In this document: positions 48,293 through 60,657 of the stretch, piece after piece | Position numbering within the stretch: position 1 is the stretch's first letter | Layout of the letters: each line of letters starts with the position of its first letter | Assembly: GCA_016647705.1 (NCBI GenBank) | Contig: JAENRU010000170.1 | Coordinates: forward strand, 682,001-746,000 | DNA length: 64,000 nucleotides | DNA from: Eucommia ulmoides | Taxonomy: Eukaryota > Streptophyta > Magnoliopsida > Garryales > Eucommiaceae | Direction of reading: 5' to 3' | Program-made: the position numbers and the translations under genes | Notes under the pieces: generated by a model | Seen by the model: only the letters and a program-made list of their open reading frames with translations | The model's database searches: none | Told to the model about the DNA's origin: nothing

Positions 48293-50769
48293 TGTCACGA
48301 CCCGTCCCGGACACCTACCATCCTGGGGCCAGCGTGACGACAACACGACATCACCTGAACGCCAAACCAACACACAGAACGACAATATACATACAAACTA
48401 TATAGTACAAAAAATATAAATATCCATATACAAATTATCTACTATGGGGACATACCCATCCCCAAATATAGGAACAACCAAAATAAAAACCATGGACCTC
48501 TCACAGATTCATCCCAGACAGCTCATCTCAAAACCTACACTCAACTCCATCGTAGGACTCTATCTAGCGCCAATAGGAGACCGACTCCTAGCTGTTCCAC
48601 CTGCGAGTGTACTGCCTTCTTATTAAAAATCATTTTTAACATAATAATAATACATTCTAAATAATACAACATTCAAATGGATCAAGCGTAAATATATATC
48701 CACCACAAGTTGGTAAAATCTCCAGTAACAAATAAGCAGTGAAAGTAAAGTAGTATAAATAAGTTCCAAACACCATAATCAATAATAAAATCACCCAATA
48801 TATATATAAAACACCCCAACTCAAACACACATCTCAATCCTATACCCACTGGCTAAGCCATAGTGATCGTTTTAACCTCACGATCGGGAGTTGCAATGGT
48901 ACCGTAACCATCCGTAGGATATGCCTTCCTAGCGGACCTAACTGCGCAGATCACCGCCAACCGGACGTCTCTGGAGGCTAATAATATAAATCACCACATA
49001 ATAAGTATCCATCTGCCAGATCACCCTCCGGACAGACTATAATATACATCACCACCTGCCGGACTACCCTCCGGACATGACATCATAAACTATGACATAG
49101 TCAACTCAATAATATTATCATCAGATCACAAATCAGTACCCATCTGCCGGACCACCCTCCGGACAGACCAACCCACAATAATGTCATCGTAAAACTACCA
49201 ACAAAATCACCATTATACCCAAGTAAATAATCACCACCAAATCCAACAGATTATTTATAAAGTCTTTCTTTGTAAAACCCCAAACAATTTAATGAAAATT
49301 CATTTTTACCAACTCACCCATAACTGGCTTGATCCATATCATTTATAAAAGCATTTGATTTAAATATAACCATTTTCCTATTATATAAAGATAAAAATAT
49401 AGTTTGGCAAGAAGACAGTACACTCACCTGATATTCTAGTCTCAAAAGCTCCACCAACTATCCGCTACCTGAACTTTCGATAATTGCGAACCTATTTGCA
49501 ACAAGGCCTAAATTAATATTATAGAGAAAAATAACTTAATCGTGCAATGCAAGCCCTACGTTCATTAATTTCCCGTTCCCCACATTTTGATATACGAAGA
49601 TTTTATTTGACTAGTTTAGCGTTGTCAAAATTTACGATCTACACCTAATTCATATAGATGATCTCAGGATTTATTATTTTCATTTTTATTATTCTAAGGT
49701 TAGAAAACTAAATTTAGAATTCACAAAATAAATTAGAAAGGTTACTCGTTCCGAACTGATCGTGGATTTCCCTAAAATTTCAGGTATTTTTAATTTTGCT
49801 CCCCATTACCTAAGCGATGACCCACCGCCTAGGCGAACGAGTTCCTCCTCTACTCTAAATTGTGTACTGACGCTTCCCACCTAGGCCATCGATCCTCCGC
49901 CTAGGTGAACTTTCTCTCATTCTGCACACTAATCTACCACCGCCTAAGCGAACGCTCCTCTTCCCTTCTGCTCTGTTTTGTCAGTTTTCCAGCCGACCAC
50001 TCTCTTTCTCCTCACTAACTCCGGCAGTTACCATCACCAATTGCAACGATCAGCCACACATACACATAAAACACACATACACATACACACCGTCGCACAT
50101 ACAGACGAACAGACACACGCACACAGTCGCACAATACACACATTCACACTGTCAATGAGCAACAACGAGCACACTTACACACCGTCACATGCCCAGCCGG
50201 CCGACGCTCTCTCTCACTAATTGTCACTGCCGGCCACCCTGCACCGGTCACAAACACCCACAATTGACCGACGATGATGAACAAAAGACAGAACACCCAT
50301 ATACACACACACCGTCGTCGTTGGAACACACACACATGCCATCATACCTTGCCACAGCCAGCCGACCAACGACACCACACTCAACCAACGATCAGAACAC
50401 ACACCGAAACCCACATACACCCCCTTATCAGATCGACTGGACACACATGTACACACACACACACACACACAATCGGTAACAAAAAAAAAAAACAGAGCAC
50501 ACACCTAACACTCACACATGCCGCTAGATGATGGACAACAGAAACTCACACTCCGGATGAACAATACTGCTCACACTGACGACGCTGAACCGCACGCTCC
50601 GATCACTCCCCCACACCCATTGTTTGAACCCGCTTCGCCAGCGACGAGACACCCACGCCGAAGAGCTCACGACGAACGGAACCCACTACCTTGATCCTCT
50701 CTCTCTTTCAATTTCTGTTTCTTCCTTTCTCTCTCTTCCTTTTCGGACCCTTCTTCCTATTTTTCTTTA

Positions 50770-50801
<32 letters not shown>

Positions 50802-51116
50802 CACACACCCAAGTGTATGTGCTCATCGGCTGGACAAGAGCCATACCTCCCCCTTATCATTTTCACCCACTCCCATTCTTTCTCTCTCTATATATATAAG
50901 ATATTTTTGTAATATTACACAAACCTCCCCTTATATTATGTTGTGATAGCAAATAAACCCAAATCTATGTTTTAATGTTTATAAAAATTTCAATACAACC
51001 CCCTAAAATTTTAATTCACATAATTAATATCGTAGTCCCCCCGATATTTTCAAAATATTTTTTAAAACGCGACTTAAATTATTCGTATATATATAAAAAA
51101 AAATTGGGGTCTTACA
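48293..51116 (-). mobile_element. Solo LTR, family T2, with perfect TSD
   Basis: Reads TGTAAGACCC to GGGTCGTGACA on the reverse strand; flanked by GCCCT on both sides (48288-48292, 51117-51121), a perfect 5-bp target duplication. Same family as 12759-15678, sharing the inverse of the TAAAACGATCA/CGATCATGAGGTTAAAAC block and the CCGGACAGA-type repeats (48960-49160). Contains CACACA-rich tracts (50060-50500) and a (TG)n(TA)n run near 50772-50810. It lies just downstream of the antisense TATA box. Confidence 0.88.
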
Positions 51117-53409
51117 GCCCTGAACTTATCTTCTTCTTCTCTGGCGGTTCGGACACCATCGCCCCAGGGGAAACCCTTTTTGGCTGACTTGGTGTCTGTG
51201 ATCGGTTACCCCAACAAGTGTGGAGGAGAAGGCTCCTCACGGGAGCCCATTTTTGTTGCCATTCCAGAGGAAAAGGACCGCGTAACACAAATAGTGTTCC
51301 TCCAAGCAATTCCCCTGGTGCCGTGGTCTGTCTGCGGTCTAGGACCCGAGATTTTGTACTCTTTTATTCCCGTCCGAAGTCCCCTCTGGGATCTTCAGTC
51401 CAACGTAACTAAGAAGGACCTGGTGAAAGCTCGTAGCCTATACATCTTCCTGGATTTTGTCATGACGAGAATGCCTTATGTTGACCAAAGGGCACACCAA
51501 CCACCCCCGGGCTTCATTACCGTCTTCCTTCACCAGCTGACCACCAGACTTCGCTTTCCCATTCACCCCTGGGTTCGAGTGGTCTGAGAGGAGCTTAGTC
51601 TGTATCCATCACAGCTGGCTCCAGTCAGTACAAAGATAGTGATAGAGATGTACATTATCTTCAAGGCGGAGGGGGTTGAACCAAGCCTGGAACTTTTTCG
51701 TGCTCTCTTTTCTGCCAAGTCTCTGTCGTCGTGTATTGGGCTATGCTACGTGTCCTTCAGGTCGGCATTCCTAACTAACACAGAAGCCTGCGCGCCAAAG
51801 TGGAAGCCGAGGTACTTTTACCTTGGTGGCGACGGCTGAGAGTTCGTCCCTGACGAAGAAGACCACCCGAATCCCATTTAGCGACGCTGGGGACAATTGG
51901 TAAGAAAATCTCAGGGGTGGCTGAGGGAACGGTGCTCCAGGCACTTTGCGCTTATTGGGTTCCTGTCTTGTTTTTACAGAGCGCGATAAACCGGGTAAGA
52001 AGTTGCACAAGGCATAGGAGTTGCGTCTTAAGATTGCTGCACAGAGAGAGATGATCCTGAGGACACCCTTTAACCAAGTAAATGAGTTGTTGAGCTCAAA
52101 TCTATACGATATCTACTTCTACCAAGCTCCATCTCTGCCCCCTGCTGAGCTCCCGTCGAGGCTTGAGAACAGTAAGAATTTTTCCTAATCGTTCATTTTT
52201 CATGCCTAATGTTCGATATTCTGAGTCATGATTTCTTTGCAGGTATGGACAACGTTGATTTGCCGAGGAATATTGCTACTAAAAGAAAGGACGGGGCCAT
52301 AGGGAGCCCCAGTTTTGAGAAGGGGCAATCCTCCCAGGGTGGTGCTCCACTTTCTCAGCCTCTGACCCGTACCAGGATGAAAATCGGGGAGTCTTGTCCC
52401 AGCGCACGAGGGCCGGACACCAGGGAGACTCCGTAAGAGAGGGGCAAGCGCACTGCCGGGGAGTCGACCAAGCAAGGCATACAACAGGATAGACGTCTCT
52501 CAAAACCATCACTAGCTGCTCCTATCCCTCTTAAGGCTCGTCTCGATTTATTTAGAGTCGGGAATATCGGGATGGAGGTCAACACTTGCTTACTGGACAA
52601 TCGAATACTTGCACCGAGGTTCTTGGGCCGGGTGATCCCTCCAGTTGATATGAAAAAAATCACTAGTACCAGCCTTGAGCGAATTGCCGGAGACGTCTAC
52701 AGAGACTTGACGGGGGTAAGTACTTTAGTCTTTCTCAACACTTATATTATTTGAAAATCATCTTGAGTTTCTCGAACATATTCTCATCTACCCAACTTGC
52801 TTCTCTGGACAGGCTGTCCTTCGGTATCACTGGCTGGCAAATCAGATCTTCTTCGAAAATGGACTTCTTGCCGAGGTAGACTCTCAACGAGTCTCTCTAA
52901 AAAAAAGTGACGAGGTGGAGGCCAAACTCCACACTGATCTGTTCGCCCTTCGAACAGAGAATCTTGGACTCCAGAATGATCACCAAAATCTCAATTCACG
53001 GATTGATAAACTCGAGGCTAAGTTAGACTTATACAAGCGACACACTAAAGACCAGGAGCAGACGTCGCAGGCCATCGCTGCCTAGGCCAAGGAAAATGGA
53101 AAATCAGAGGCAATGGAACAATGGAAGGAGGGCCCCGAGTATGAAGAGCTTTGGGAGAATATGGCCAACGACTTCTTAGAGGCTGGAAACAAGGCCACAA
53201 TGAAGGCCATCCACTGCTTGCGCCCTGACTTTTCTCCTATCCATGTGGAGATGGAGTTCTTTGAGCTAAAGGATGGTGTCGAGCACGAAGGTGCTGGGCA
53301 GGAAGATGCTGAGGGGGACGATGCTATTGAGGAGGCCCTTGAAGAGGGTGAGCTTGACGTTTCTTCTTCTCTCTCGGACACTCCTTATTTTGAGGACGGA
53401 GAGGACTAA
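51117..53409 (+). pseudogene. Antisense gene region of the Tat element (aORF-like)
   Basis: On the strand opposite to gag-pol lie open stretches with protein-like content: a globular part (51180-51840, with words such as FITVFLHQLTTRLRFPIHPW and KPRYFYLGGDG), then after probable introns with GTAAG donors and TTGCAG/GGACAG acceptors (near 52172-52242 and 52716-52813) a coiled-coil part around 52814-53080 and an acidic tail ending DTPYFEDGED at 53406. Tat-lineage elements are known to carry such additional ORFs, some antisense. The function is unknown; the coiled coil suggests self-association. Fossil with more than one break. Confidence 0.7.
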
Positions 53410-54300
53410 TCTTTGGGCCGTTGCTTCCCTAGAATTTAAGTTTTCGTAGACTTTTCACTTATTCTTTTTGTTGACTTGCATTGGGTGGACGATCCCCTCT
53501 TTTTGTAACGGGATGATGACCCTTTCTTGTACGTATTCTGAACATATAAATGTAAATTATTTTTTGTGTACTTCTGCAAGTCTGTTGTTCTTCCCAATGT
53601 TTTTGCCACATCATTCTCTACCTGACATGGTTTTTAGAGTTGTAAAATTTTGGAAAGTTGTAAAAAAAAAAAAAAAAAAAAAATCTTCTCTAAATAAAAA
53701 CTTCAAGAGTTACTCGTCTCTGTCCAGGGCCTTGGACCATTACCCCCCAGTCTGGGACACGAGTTGATCGTGAGAAAATCATGTTGCAGACTTAGGAGTA
53801 TGGTTTCCTAGGGTGCTTGGTCCTCTCAGTCCATAGAGATCCAACACGATGGTTGGTTTCTTGTGGCCGGCTATAGGCGAGTTCTCCCTAGTTGGGTTCA
53901 TTCCTTAACCTTTTCAGGTTATCTCATTTTTAGCTCATGCAAGAGCACTTTCTCTTTTAAAATGTTGGACTTATCGTCGAATGGTGGGGACAGATACTTA
54001 GCTGTAAGTCCTCAGACCTGATCAATACCCCGCCCTTGAAAGATGACCTTAGTCTTTTCCCAGGTACAGACTATTGACCTCCGGAGAGGGTTTGGTTATC
54101 ACCCTCGATGCTGAGCACCGGGATGAGTCTTGCGGAGAGTCCTCCGTGACGTTGAGTGGCGGGAGGCCATTTAGGGAGAATCACCCACGACCCTGTGAGC
54201 CGGGATGCCATTTACTTGGAGGAGCACAAGGCACATTGTACACAACATCTTCTTTATTTGGATAAGCTAACACTATTACATCGTACAAAGGAAAAGTTAT
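53410..54300. other. Tat spacer between antisense region and integrase
   Basis: The first part is the probable 3' UTR of the antisense region (TTTTTCTTGTACGTA.., A tract 53661-53683). The rest shows no recognisable gene. Confidence 0.5.
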
Positions 54301-55330
54301 TTACAAATGGGAATCTTCCCCACAGAAGTAGTACTTCAGATGATCGACATTCCACGGGTGCCTAAGTGGCACACCATCCTCTGTTTCAAGATCATAGGTG
54401 CTTGGACACGTGATCCCGGTGACCCTATATGGACCTTCCCAAGTGGGGGCTAGCTTTCTGGTGCCCTGTTTTTTGGTGGCCATAGTGACTTTTCTGAGAA
54501 CAAGGTCATCGATGTCAAATGAGCGAGGGTGGACTTGTCATTTGTAGTATCTCACTACCCTCTGGTGGCAGGTTGCCAAATATGGGCTTGTTCCCTTCGC
54601 TCTTCAAGGAGGTCAAGGCTCAGCGATAACGCCGCATTATTCTTGATTTGATCAAAGGCCTCGGTAGTTTGAAAAGTCTGCACTCTCATTTTCGTGGGGA
54701 TGACGGCCTTGGAACCGAAGGCCATCTCGAAATGTGTTTCTCCAATTAGAGTTCCTGGAGTAGTGTGGTACACTCAGAGGATAGGGTTGATGTCTTTTAC
54801 CCACCATCCTTTTAACTTATCAAGTCTTATTTTCAACCCGTGTAAGAGGGTCCTCTTTATAACCTCCACTTGTCCATTTGATTGAGGGTGGCCAGGGGAT
54901 GCAAAGTTCATCCTGATCTCTAGCTCTATACAGAAGGTGATGAAGAGGGAGTTGTCGAACTAGGTACCAATATTAGACACAATTGCTCTTGGGACCCCAA
55001 ATTGGTACACTATGCTCTTCCATGCAAAGTCACAGATTTTTTCCTTGGTGATTCGCTCTAGTGGTTTAGCCTCGACCCACTTTGTAAAATAATCAATGGC
55101 GACGATCAGGAATTTCTTCTGTCTGGTCCTTGTGGGGAAGGGCCCGAGCAGGTCAATGCCCCACTGAGCAAAGGGCCATAGATTTGTCATCAAACCAACA
55201 TGGTGGGAGGAGCATGAGGGTGTGGGGAAAATATCTGACACTTATCGCATTTCTTAATGAATTTCATGGCATCCTCATGCATTTTGGGCAAGAAATATCC
55301 TTGGCGGAGTAGTTTTTCGGCAAGGGACCT
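54301..55330 (-). pseudogene. Tat integrase remnant
   Basis: Reverse strand. HHCC-type zinc region near 55200-55310 (DAMKFIKKCDKCQIF), integrase core WPFAQWGIDLLGPFPTRTRQKKFLIVAIDYF and FGVPRAIVSN, then a C-terminal domain (LAPTWEGPYRVTGI, HPWNVDHLKYYF). Fossil with several breaks. Confidence 0.85.
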
Positions 55331-55531
55331 GCCCTTTGAGTGGTTACCACACAATCATTCGTGAGTCTCGTTTAGGACATACTTGGCTTCTTCAGGACGA
55401 AGACATCTGGAATAGAGGACTCAAAATGACTTCCGATAAAGAACTTCGTCAATGAGAGTGTACCTTGCTTCCCGGTAGCGTACCCTTTTGGCCTCCGTCC
55501 GATCTCTTGGGAGGGTACCTCGCTCTGGGTA

Positions 55532-56300
55532 CTACTTGATTGGGTTTATCCAAGTTGACTGATCAGTGAGTTCACAGATAGTGGCCACAAGACCTGAGGC
55601 CGCAATGCTTGGGGTGTCAAGGTACTCTACAGTGATCTGGTCAGGGTTGGCATCAATTCTGCATTGATAGATCATATAACCAAGGAACTTCCTTACAGAG
55701 ACACCTAAGATACATTTGGTGGGATTGAGCTTCATCTGATGGGTTCTCAGCATGTCAAAACATTTCTGGAGGTGCACCAGGTGATCGGGAGCTCTCGAGC
55801 TCTTCACCAACATATCATTAATGTAAACCTCCATGGTCTTGAAAATCTTCTCCTTGAATATCTTGTTGACCAACCTCTGGTAGGTGGCTCCAACATTGCG
55901 CAGACCGAAGGGTATCACCTTGTAACAATATGTCCCTCTGTTTGTAATGAATGACGTCTTTCTCTTGTCGGAGGGGAACAGGGGGATTTGATTGTAGCCT
56001 GCATATGCGTCCAGAAAGTTAAGGAGCTCATGACCCGCCATGGCATCAATGATAAGATTAATCCTCAGCAGAGGAAATAAGTCTTTGGGGCAGGCTTTGT
56101 TGAGGTCCTTAAAGTCAACGCAGAGTCTCCACTTGCCTCCAATTTTAGGGGCGAGCACAACCTTGGACAGCCAATCCGGAAATGTCACCTCCTCTACGAC
56201 ACCAGACTTGATCAATTTCTGCATTTTTTCTTTCATAATTTTCTAGCGTTCAGGGTGGAACTTCCTCCTCCTTTGTCTGACTAGATGATGGTGTGGGTCC
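55532..56300 (-). pseudogene. Tat reverse transcriptase remnant
   Basis: Reverse strand. Motifs: VVEEVTFPDWLSKVVLAPKI, WRLCVDFKDLNKACPKDLFP, FLDAYAGYNQI, KVIPFGLRNVGATYQRLVNK and the catalytic box TMEVYINDMLVK, where the family has YVDDM. RNase H, usual downstream, is largely missing. Fossil. Confidence 0.88.
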
Positions 56301-56379
56301 ACGTGCAGCTTGTGCATGACCACTTTTGGATCAATTTCAGGGAGCTCATCATGGGACCACGCGAATACATCGACGTTAT

Positions 56380-57260
56380 TTCATAATAGCTTTGTGAGCT
56401 CAGCCCGTTGTCCTGGTGCGAGCTTGGCTCTTACCTTGACAGTTCTCTCTTTAAGAGTTGGTTGAATCAAAACTTCAACCAAGTCTTCATGTGGGCGGGG
56501 GCCTGGCTCCTCATCTCTAGGGTCATCAATCGGTACCAGGACTTCTTCAGCCTCTAGGGTCATAAGCTCACGAGTTGCTAGCTCAGACCCTTGGGGGGTC
56601 AGGCCCCGCCACTGATTGTTATTTCTTTTGTTCTAGTGCCCTCTGGGTGTAGGCGCGTGATGCCTCTTGGTCATCTCTAAGCTCTCCAATCCCTTGATTG
56701 GTAGGAAATTTCATGACTTGATGGTACGAAAAATAGACAGCCTTGAATGTTGAGACGGTCGATCTGCCCATGATAGTGTTATAGGGTAACAGTCTGTCCA
56801 CAATTAAGAACTTGGCCCATATCGTTATGGACTTTAGACTTATCCCAATCGTGACAAGCAAGGAGACCCATCCTAGAGAATTGACCACTTGTCCCCCAAA
56901 ACCAACTAGGGGGGACCTAGTGGGTTGCAGGGTACTGGCCTCTATCCCCAGCTTGTCAAAGGCCTATTTAAAGATAATGTCAGTTGAACTCCCTTCGTCG
57001 ACCAAGATGCGCCCCATCCTGAAATAATTGACCACGATAGTGATAACTAGGGCATCTTCGTGGGGCGTATGTACCCCCCAGAGGTCGACCTCGCTGAAGG
57101 AGATAACATTGTGTGCAGAAGCATCTACGGTTCTTACTTCATATATGTTTTCGTCTGTTTTTCGTTTAGCCCTTTGCTCATACCTCTTTCTAGAAAATGA
57201 TATTTTCCCCCGGAGCCAAGTCTGCTATGGAAGATATTGATCTTTCCATCCATGCATTGC
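56380..57260 (-). pseudogene. Tat protease region remnant
   Basis: Reverse strand. The segment near 56619-56888 has FLIVDRLLPYNTIMGRSTVS and MKFPTNQGIGELRDDQ, typical of the region between protease and RT in Tat elements; the linker near 56381-56563 is acidic (DDPRDEEPGP). Fossil with several breaks. Confidence 0.7.
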
Positions 57261-57429
57261 TGATTGTCCCCAGCCTCTGCTTTCTAGGGCTGCGGACAGG
57301 GGCGGTTCCCCCGTCTCCTCGGAGCCTAAGGCTTTACTGGCGGTTCTTCCTCGACAGGGCGCTCTTGATTCCCCCTCCGAATGAAGTTTCCTAGATAACC
57401 TCTTCAGATGAGGGCTTCAATTTTTTGCT

Positions 57430-58910
57430 TTAGCTAAAAACAGTCCTCAGTAGAGTTCCCTCGGTTCCGGTGAAACGCACAGTACTTGGTTGTTGCCCTT
57501 CCAAGCGACTTCCTTCTCGAGGGTGGCGGAGGAGGGAAAAAATCCCTCCCTGAATTCTTCGCAAAGATGATGGCTACCGAGGCCGTAAGCGAGGTGAACC
57601 CTTGTTGGCGACGCCCTGGGGGAAGAAATGGTCTCCTCTCCTCGGGTAGGGGTCCCAGTCTACCTTCTGCTTGTAACCTTCTTAAGCCTTGGGTTTTATT
57701 TGAACCTCCATTCCTTGGTTCCCTCAACTGGTTTGCCCCTTCCCGCTCTCTCCTGGTGGTAGCACGGAGGTCAGCACCATGGAATCTTTTTTCACGGTCT
57801 AAAGCTTGATTGAGTGTGAGAGCATGGTTGGAACAGAGATCGTAGGATAATTTCTGATGTCGGAGCCCATCAACAAAGGTATTTAGCACAACAGCGTCAG
57901 GAAGGTCATTGCACAAATTTGATTCACGGTTGAAATGCTCAACGTAATTACACAAAGATTCAATGGGCTCTTACCGAAGAGTGAGGATATGAGCCATAGT
58001 CCTTGGCCTCCGTCGGGAACGGCTGAAACGAGCCAGGAACAACTGCTCGAGTTCTCTGAAGGTGAAGATAGACGCTGGCCTCAAACCCTGGAACCACGAT
58101 CTTCCAACACCTATAAGGGTGATGGGAAAGGCTTTGTACCGCAAAGCTACAGAGGCCACCTGCATGTCTATATAAGACTTGAACATAGAAATGTGGTCAA
58201 AGGGATCTAAAGTCCCATCATACGGACTCATCTGGGGTTGGGTAAAGTGCCTCGATGCTAATTCTTCTAGAACCACATCCACAAAAGGAGAATTCACTTC
58301 CGAAATTACACCCGGTCCTACCTGACCTCATTGTACCTCCTAGAGACGGGCTTCCATATTGACTAGATGACGCTCCACAACCTCCCCTGCTCGAGGCTCT
58401 CCTTAGATCTAACTGTCCGCAACCCGAACCATAGGGTAATCGGACCTAGTAGGCTAATGAAGAGCATGACCATTAGGGGAAATCGACATATCCCTTGGCA
58501 CAAATTCGTGTGGTAGATGAGGTGGAGATCTCGGAATTGCAAGTGGGGCCTTTTCCTGTCCTGCAAACTCAAGGTTGTGAGGCGGAGGGTGGCCCTTGGG
58601 CTTCTGTCCATTCAGAGTGTCCATGAATACATCACGATCTTGAGGCAGCTCCTCAAGCATTGCGGGCAGTAAGGCTGGTCCACCCTAAACAGGGGGCGGT
58701 GGCAAATACGCGATAATGAGTTGTATACTTGATTCAACTCTTGCATTTGGCATTCAAGGAGATCAACACGAAATGCCTCCACAGCTCCGGAGGTCTGTCC
58801 CGCAGCCCCAGGTTGTAGAGTGGATGGTCCCGCCTGACTATGGAGGGGGCAATTATCCTCGTTGGTAGGAGTTGAGGGGTGTGCGCTTGGATTTTTTGAC
58901 ATGTCTTCTG
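57430..58910 (-). pseudogene. Tat gag remnant
   Basis: Reverse strand. The start word MSKNPSAHPSTPTNED lies at 58902. The retrotransposon gag domain is around 57970-58297 (HFTQPQMSPYDGTLDPFDHI, WFQGLRPASIFTFRELEQLF) and continues to 57955; a zinc-knuckle-like CAFHRNRGNSTEDC is near 57440-57480. Fossil with several breaks. Confidence 0.85.
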
Positions 58911-59002
58911 GTTCTTTTGTTTTGTGTCTATCAAACTAGACCTTGTGATCACCTAAGCTCAACTGAGCAGATAAGAGTGATCGGGGGAAGGTTTTTTGTT
59001 CG

Positions 59003-59021
59003 CTTCCCACAGACGGCGCCA
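59003..59021 (-). other. Tat primer-binding site
   Basis: TGGCGCCGTCTGTGGGAAG on the reverse strand, three bases inside the 5' LTR end (TGCACCAACA GT). TGGCGCCG-type primer sites are typical of Tat/Athila elements. Confidence 0.85.
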
Positions 59022-59024
59022 AAC

Positions 59025-59825
59025 TGTTGGTGCATAAAATTGGTATACACCTCGATTATGGTCCAGTCGGATGACGAGTGGGTCCTCCTTCTGAGGTGGA
59101 ATTGTCTATTGGAAATTCTTCGGGTGAGATGCGTTGGGTCCTGGAGGGACTGACTTGCTATGTCTAGACTCTAACTCTTCCAAGAGTGTACCTACAGAAG
59201 GCTCAAACTGAGATTTGTCCCGATGAAGCCCCTCCGGCATAGTAATCAGTGCTTAGAGAGAAAAGGTATAGTAATACGGTAAGTAAATAAATAAACTAGT
59301 GCATAATTTAAGTATATTCAAGCGTACCTCGGGCTTACATAGCCCCCGATATATATAGGCGTTGGAGATGATTAGTTAGGCCTAAACACAATTAATTAGT
59401 CGGAGCCCTATGTTTAACCAATAATCTAGGGCATTTAGGAGATAATCATTGGGCTTGGGCTTTGGGGCCTATTTGGCGAAGCCCGTGGGCCTTTGTCAAG
59501 CCTGCGACAGTGAGTTGGTGGAGGAGAGCGGAGATCCATGGAGTCTTGGCGAAGAAACAAGGTGAAAGGGGGAGTCGATTGAGGTGAACGACTAAGTCTT
59601 TGAAACTGACCGCCCAGGGCACAGCGCAGAGCTCAGAGCGGCATGTCCCTGCGGGGCTTCTCGCTCATCTCTAGATGCAAATGAGGTTCCAAGGAAAAAG
59701 CCGTGGTCAACGTATGCTCCAGTGTGGCGTTTGTGGATTTCGGAATACGTCCTTGTCACTACAACGACAAACACGTGAATAGGTCCCAAGTGCTGACTTA
59801 GAGGTGCCCGAAAATATTCTCATCA
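59025..59825 (-). repeat. Tat 5' LTR (right), uninterrupted, 801 bp
   Basis: TGTTGGTGCATAAAATTGG to AAATATTCTCATCA. Direct counterpart of the split LTR at 38343-47218. Confidence 0.92.
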
Positions 59826-60403
59826 AACATATATTATTTTTTATTTATTTAGTATTTACAGTTTAATCTCTATTTTTTATTTATTTATACTTTTAACCAT
59901 TTTACACTCTAACGCTAGTTTGTGTATGTGTATATATATATATATATATGCTTATAGCGGCTGCTAGGGTTTATTTGGAGACTGTTTGTATTATTTGTGA
60001 CTATTATCTATGATTTTATTGTTGTATTCTATTTATCGTTAGAAATGTTTACAATTAATAATTTTGTGGTTTGATTTTTGTTTTGGGAATTTATGATTTA
60101 TATTTTAGTTATATTTTTGTTCGTATATAAAATAATGGTCCACGGTTTTGGTTTTTTATAAAATTTAAAAATCTTAAACGGTTTCGTGGTTTCGGTTTTG
60201 GTTTATGTTAAAATTAAATGGTCCGATTTTAAAACCGTTTTTTAAAAAATAGCGGTTTTGGTTTTATATATGTTTAACAATTTTAGTTTTGGTTTTATAT
60301 AAAATCGAGCTGAACCCAGACCGTTGACATCCCTAGGCCCAACCATAGAGGACAAAGTGAAAAACGGCCTAACCACAAGAGTACAAATTGTAATTAACCC
60401 TAA

Positions 60404-60649
60404 AAATTAAATATGAAAGCTATATCTTTACCTTCATATATTTTCATCTATATTATAAAAAATTAAAAAAAAAATCAATAAAATTAATAATAATCAAAAT
60501 AATTTTTATTCTTTAATAATTTATTAATTAACATTAATTATATGTCGATGAGGGTTAGCTTTGTTCGCTTCCTAATAGCCAAATGGTTAATTAACAATTT
60601 ATTAATTTTTATTCATTGCCTAATAGCCAAATGGTTAACTTTGTTCACA
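60404..60649. other. End of duplication copy B
   Basis: Matches about 25071-25215, including GAGGGTTAGCTTTGTTC and CTTCCTAATAGCCAAATGG. A short internal repeat of CCTAATAGCCAAATGGTTAA occurs twice (60570, 60618). No gene. Confidence 0.6.
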
Positions 60650-60657
60650 CTCATAAA

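Larger units (their letters stand above)
38343..59825 (-). mobile_element. Tat-lineage Ty3/gypsy element with antisense gene region, broken and nested
   Basis: LTRs at both ends start TGTYGGTGCATAAAA and end TATCA/CATCA; flanks AATAT and AACAT are a 5-bp target duplication with one change. The element runs right to left: 5' LTR 59025-59825, primer site TGGCGCCGTCTGTGGGAA (59021-59004), gag, protease, reverse transcriptase, integrase, then a long region with an antisense gene and tandem repeats, then the 3' LTR on the left. RT and integrase words (NKACPKDLFPL, TMEVYINDMLVKS, FAQWGIDLLGPFP) fit the Tat/Retand group. Its genes carry many breaks and part of RNase H is missing. It holds two solo LTRs and a LINE. 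Confidence 0.9.
38141..60335. mobile_element. hAT-type MITE, split by the Tat element
   Basis: Left end TAGGTATGGCAA and right end TTGACATCCCTA are imperfect inverted repeats; flanks GGCCTAGC (38133-38140) and GGCCCAAC (60336-60343) are an 8-bp target duplication with two changes; copy A has GGCCCAAC once. The parts outside the Tat element (38141-38342, 59826-60335) hold TTTTGGTTTTGG repeats. A related end is at 62159. Confidence 0.75.
37961..60402. mobile_element. Old MITE shared by both duplicates (copy B), split by later insertions
   Basis: Left end AGGGTTAATTACATTTCG (37961) and right end AATTGTAATTAACCCT (60402) form inverted repeats. Outside the insertion 38141-60335 the two halves align with the uninterrupted copy at 24807-25070. 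Confidence 0.7.

Noticed and set aside
49978-50531. His/Thr-rich frames
   Set aside because: Produced by CACACA tracts in the T2 solo LTR.
51180-51587. Host gene at 51180
   Set aside because: It lies between the two Tat LTRs and fits the antisense additional ORF of that lineage.
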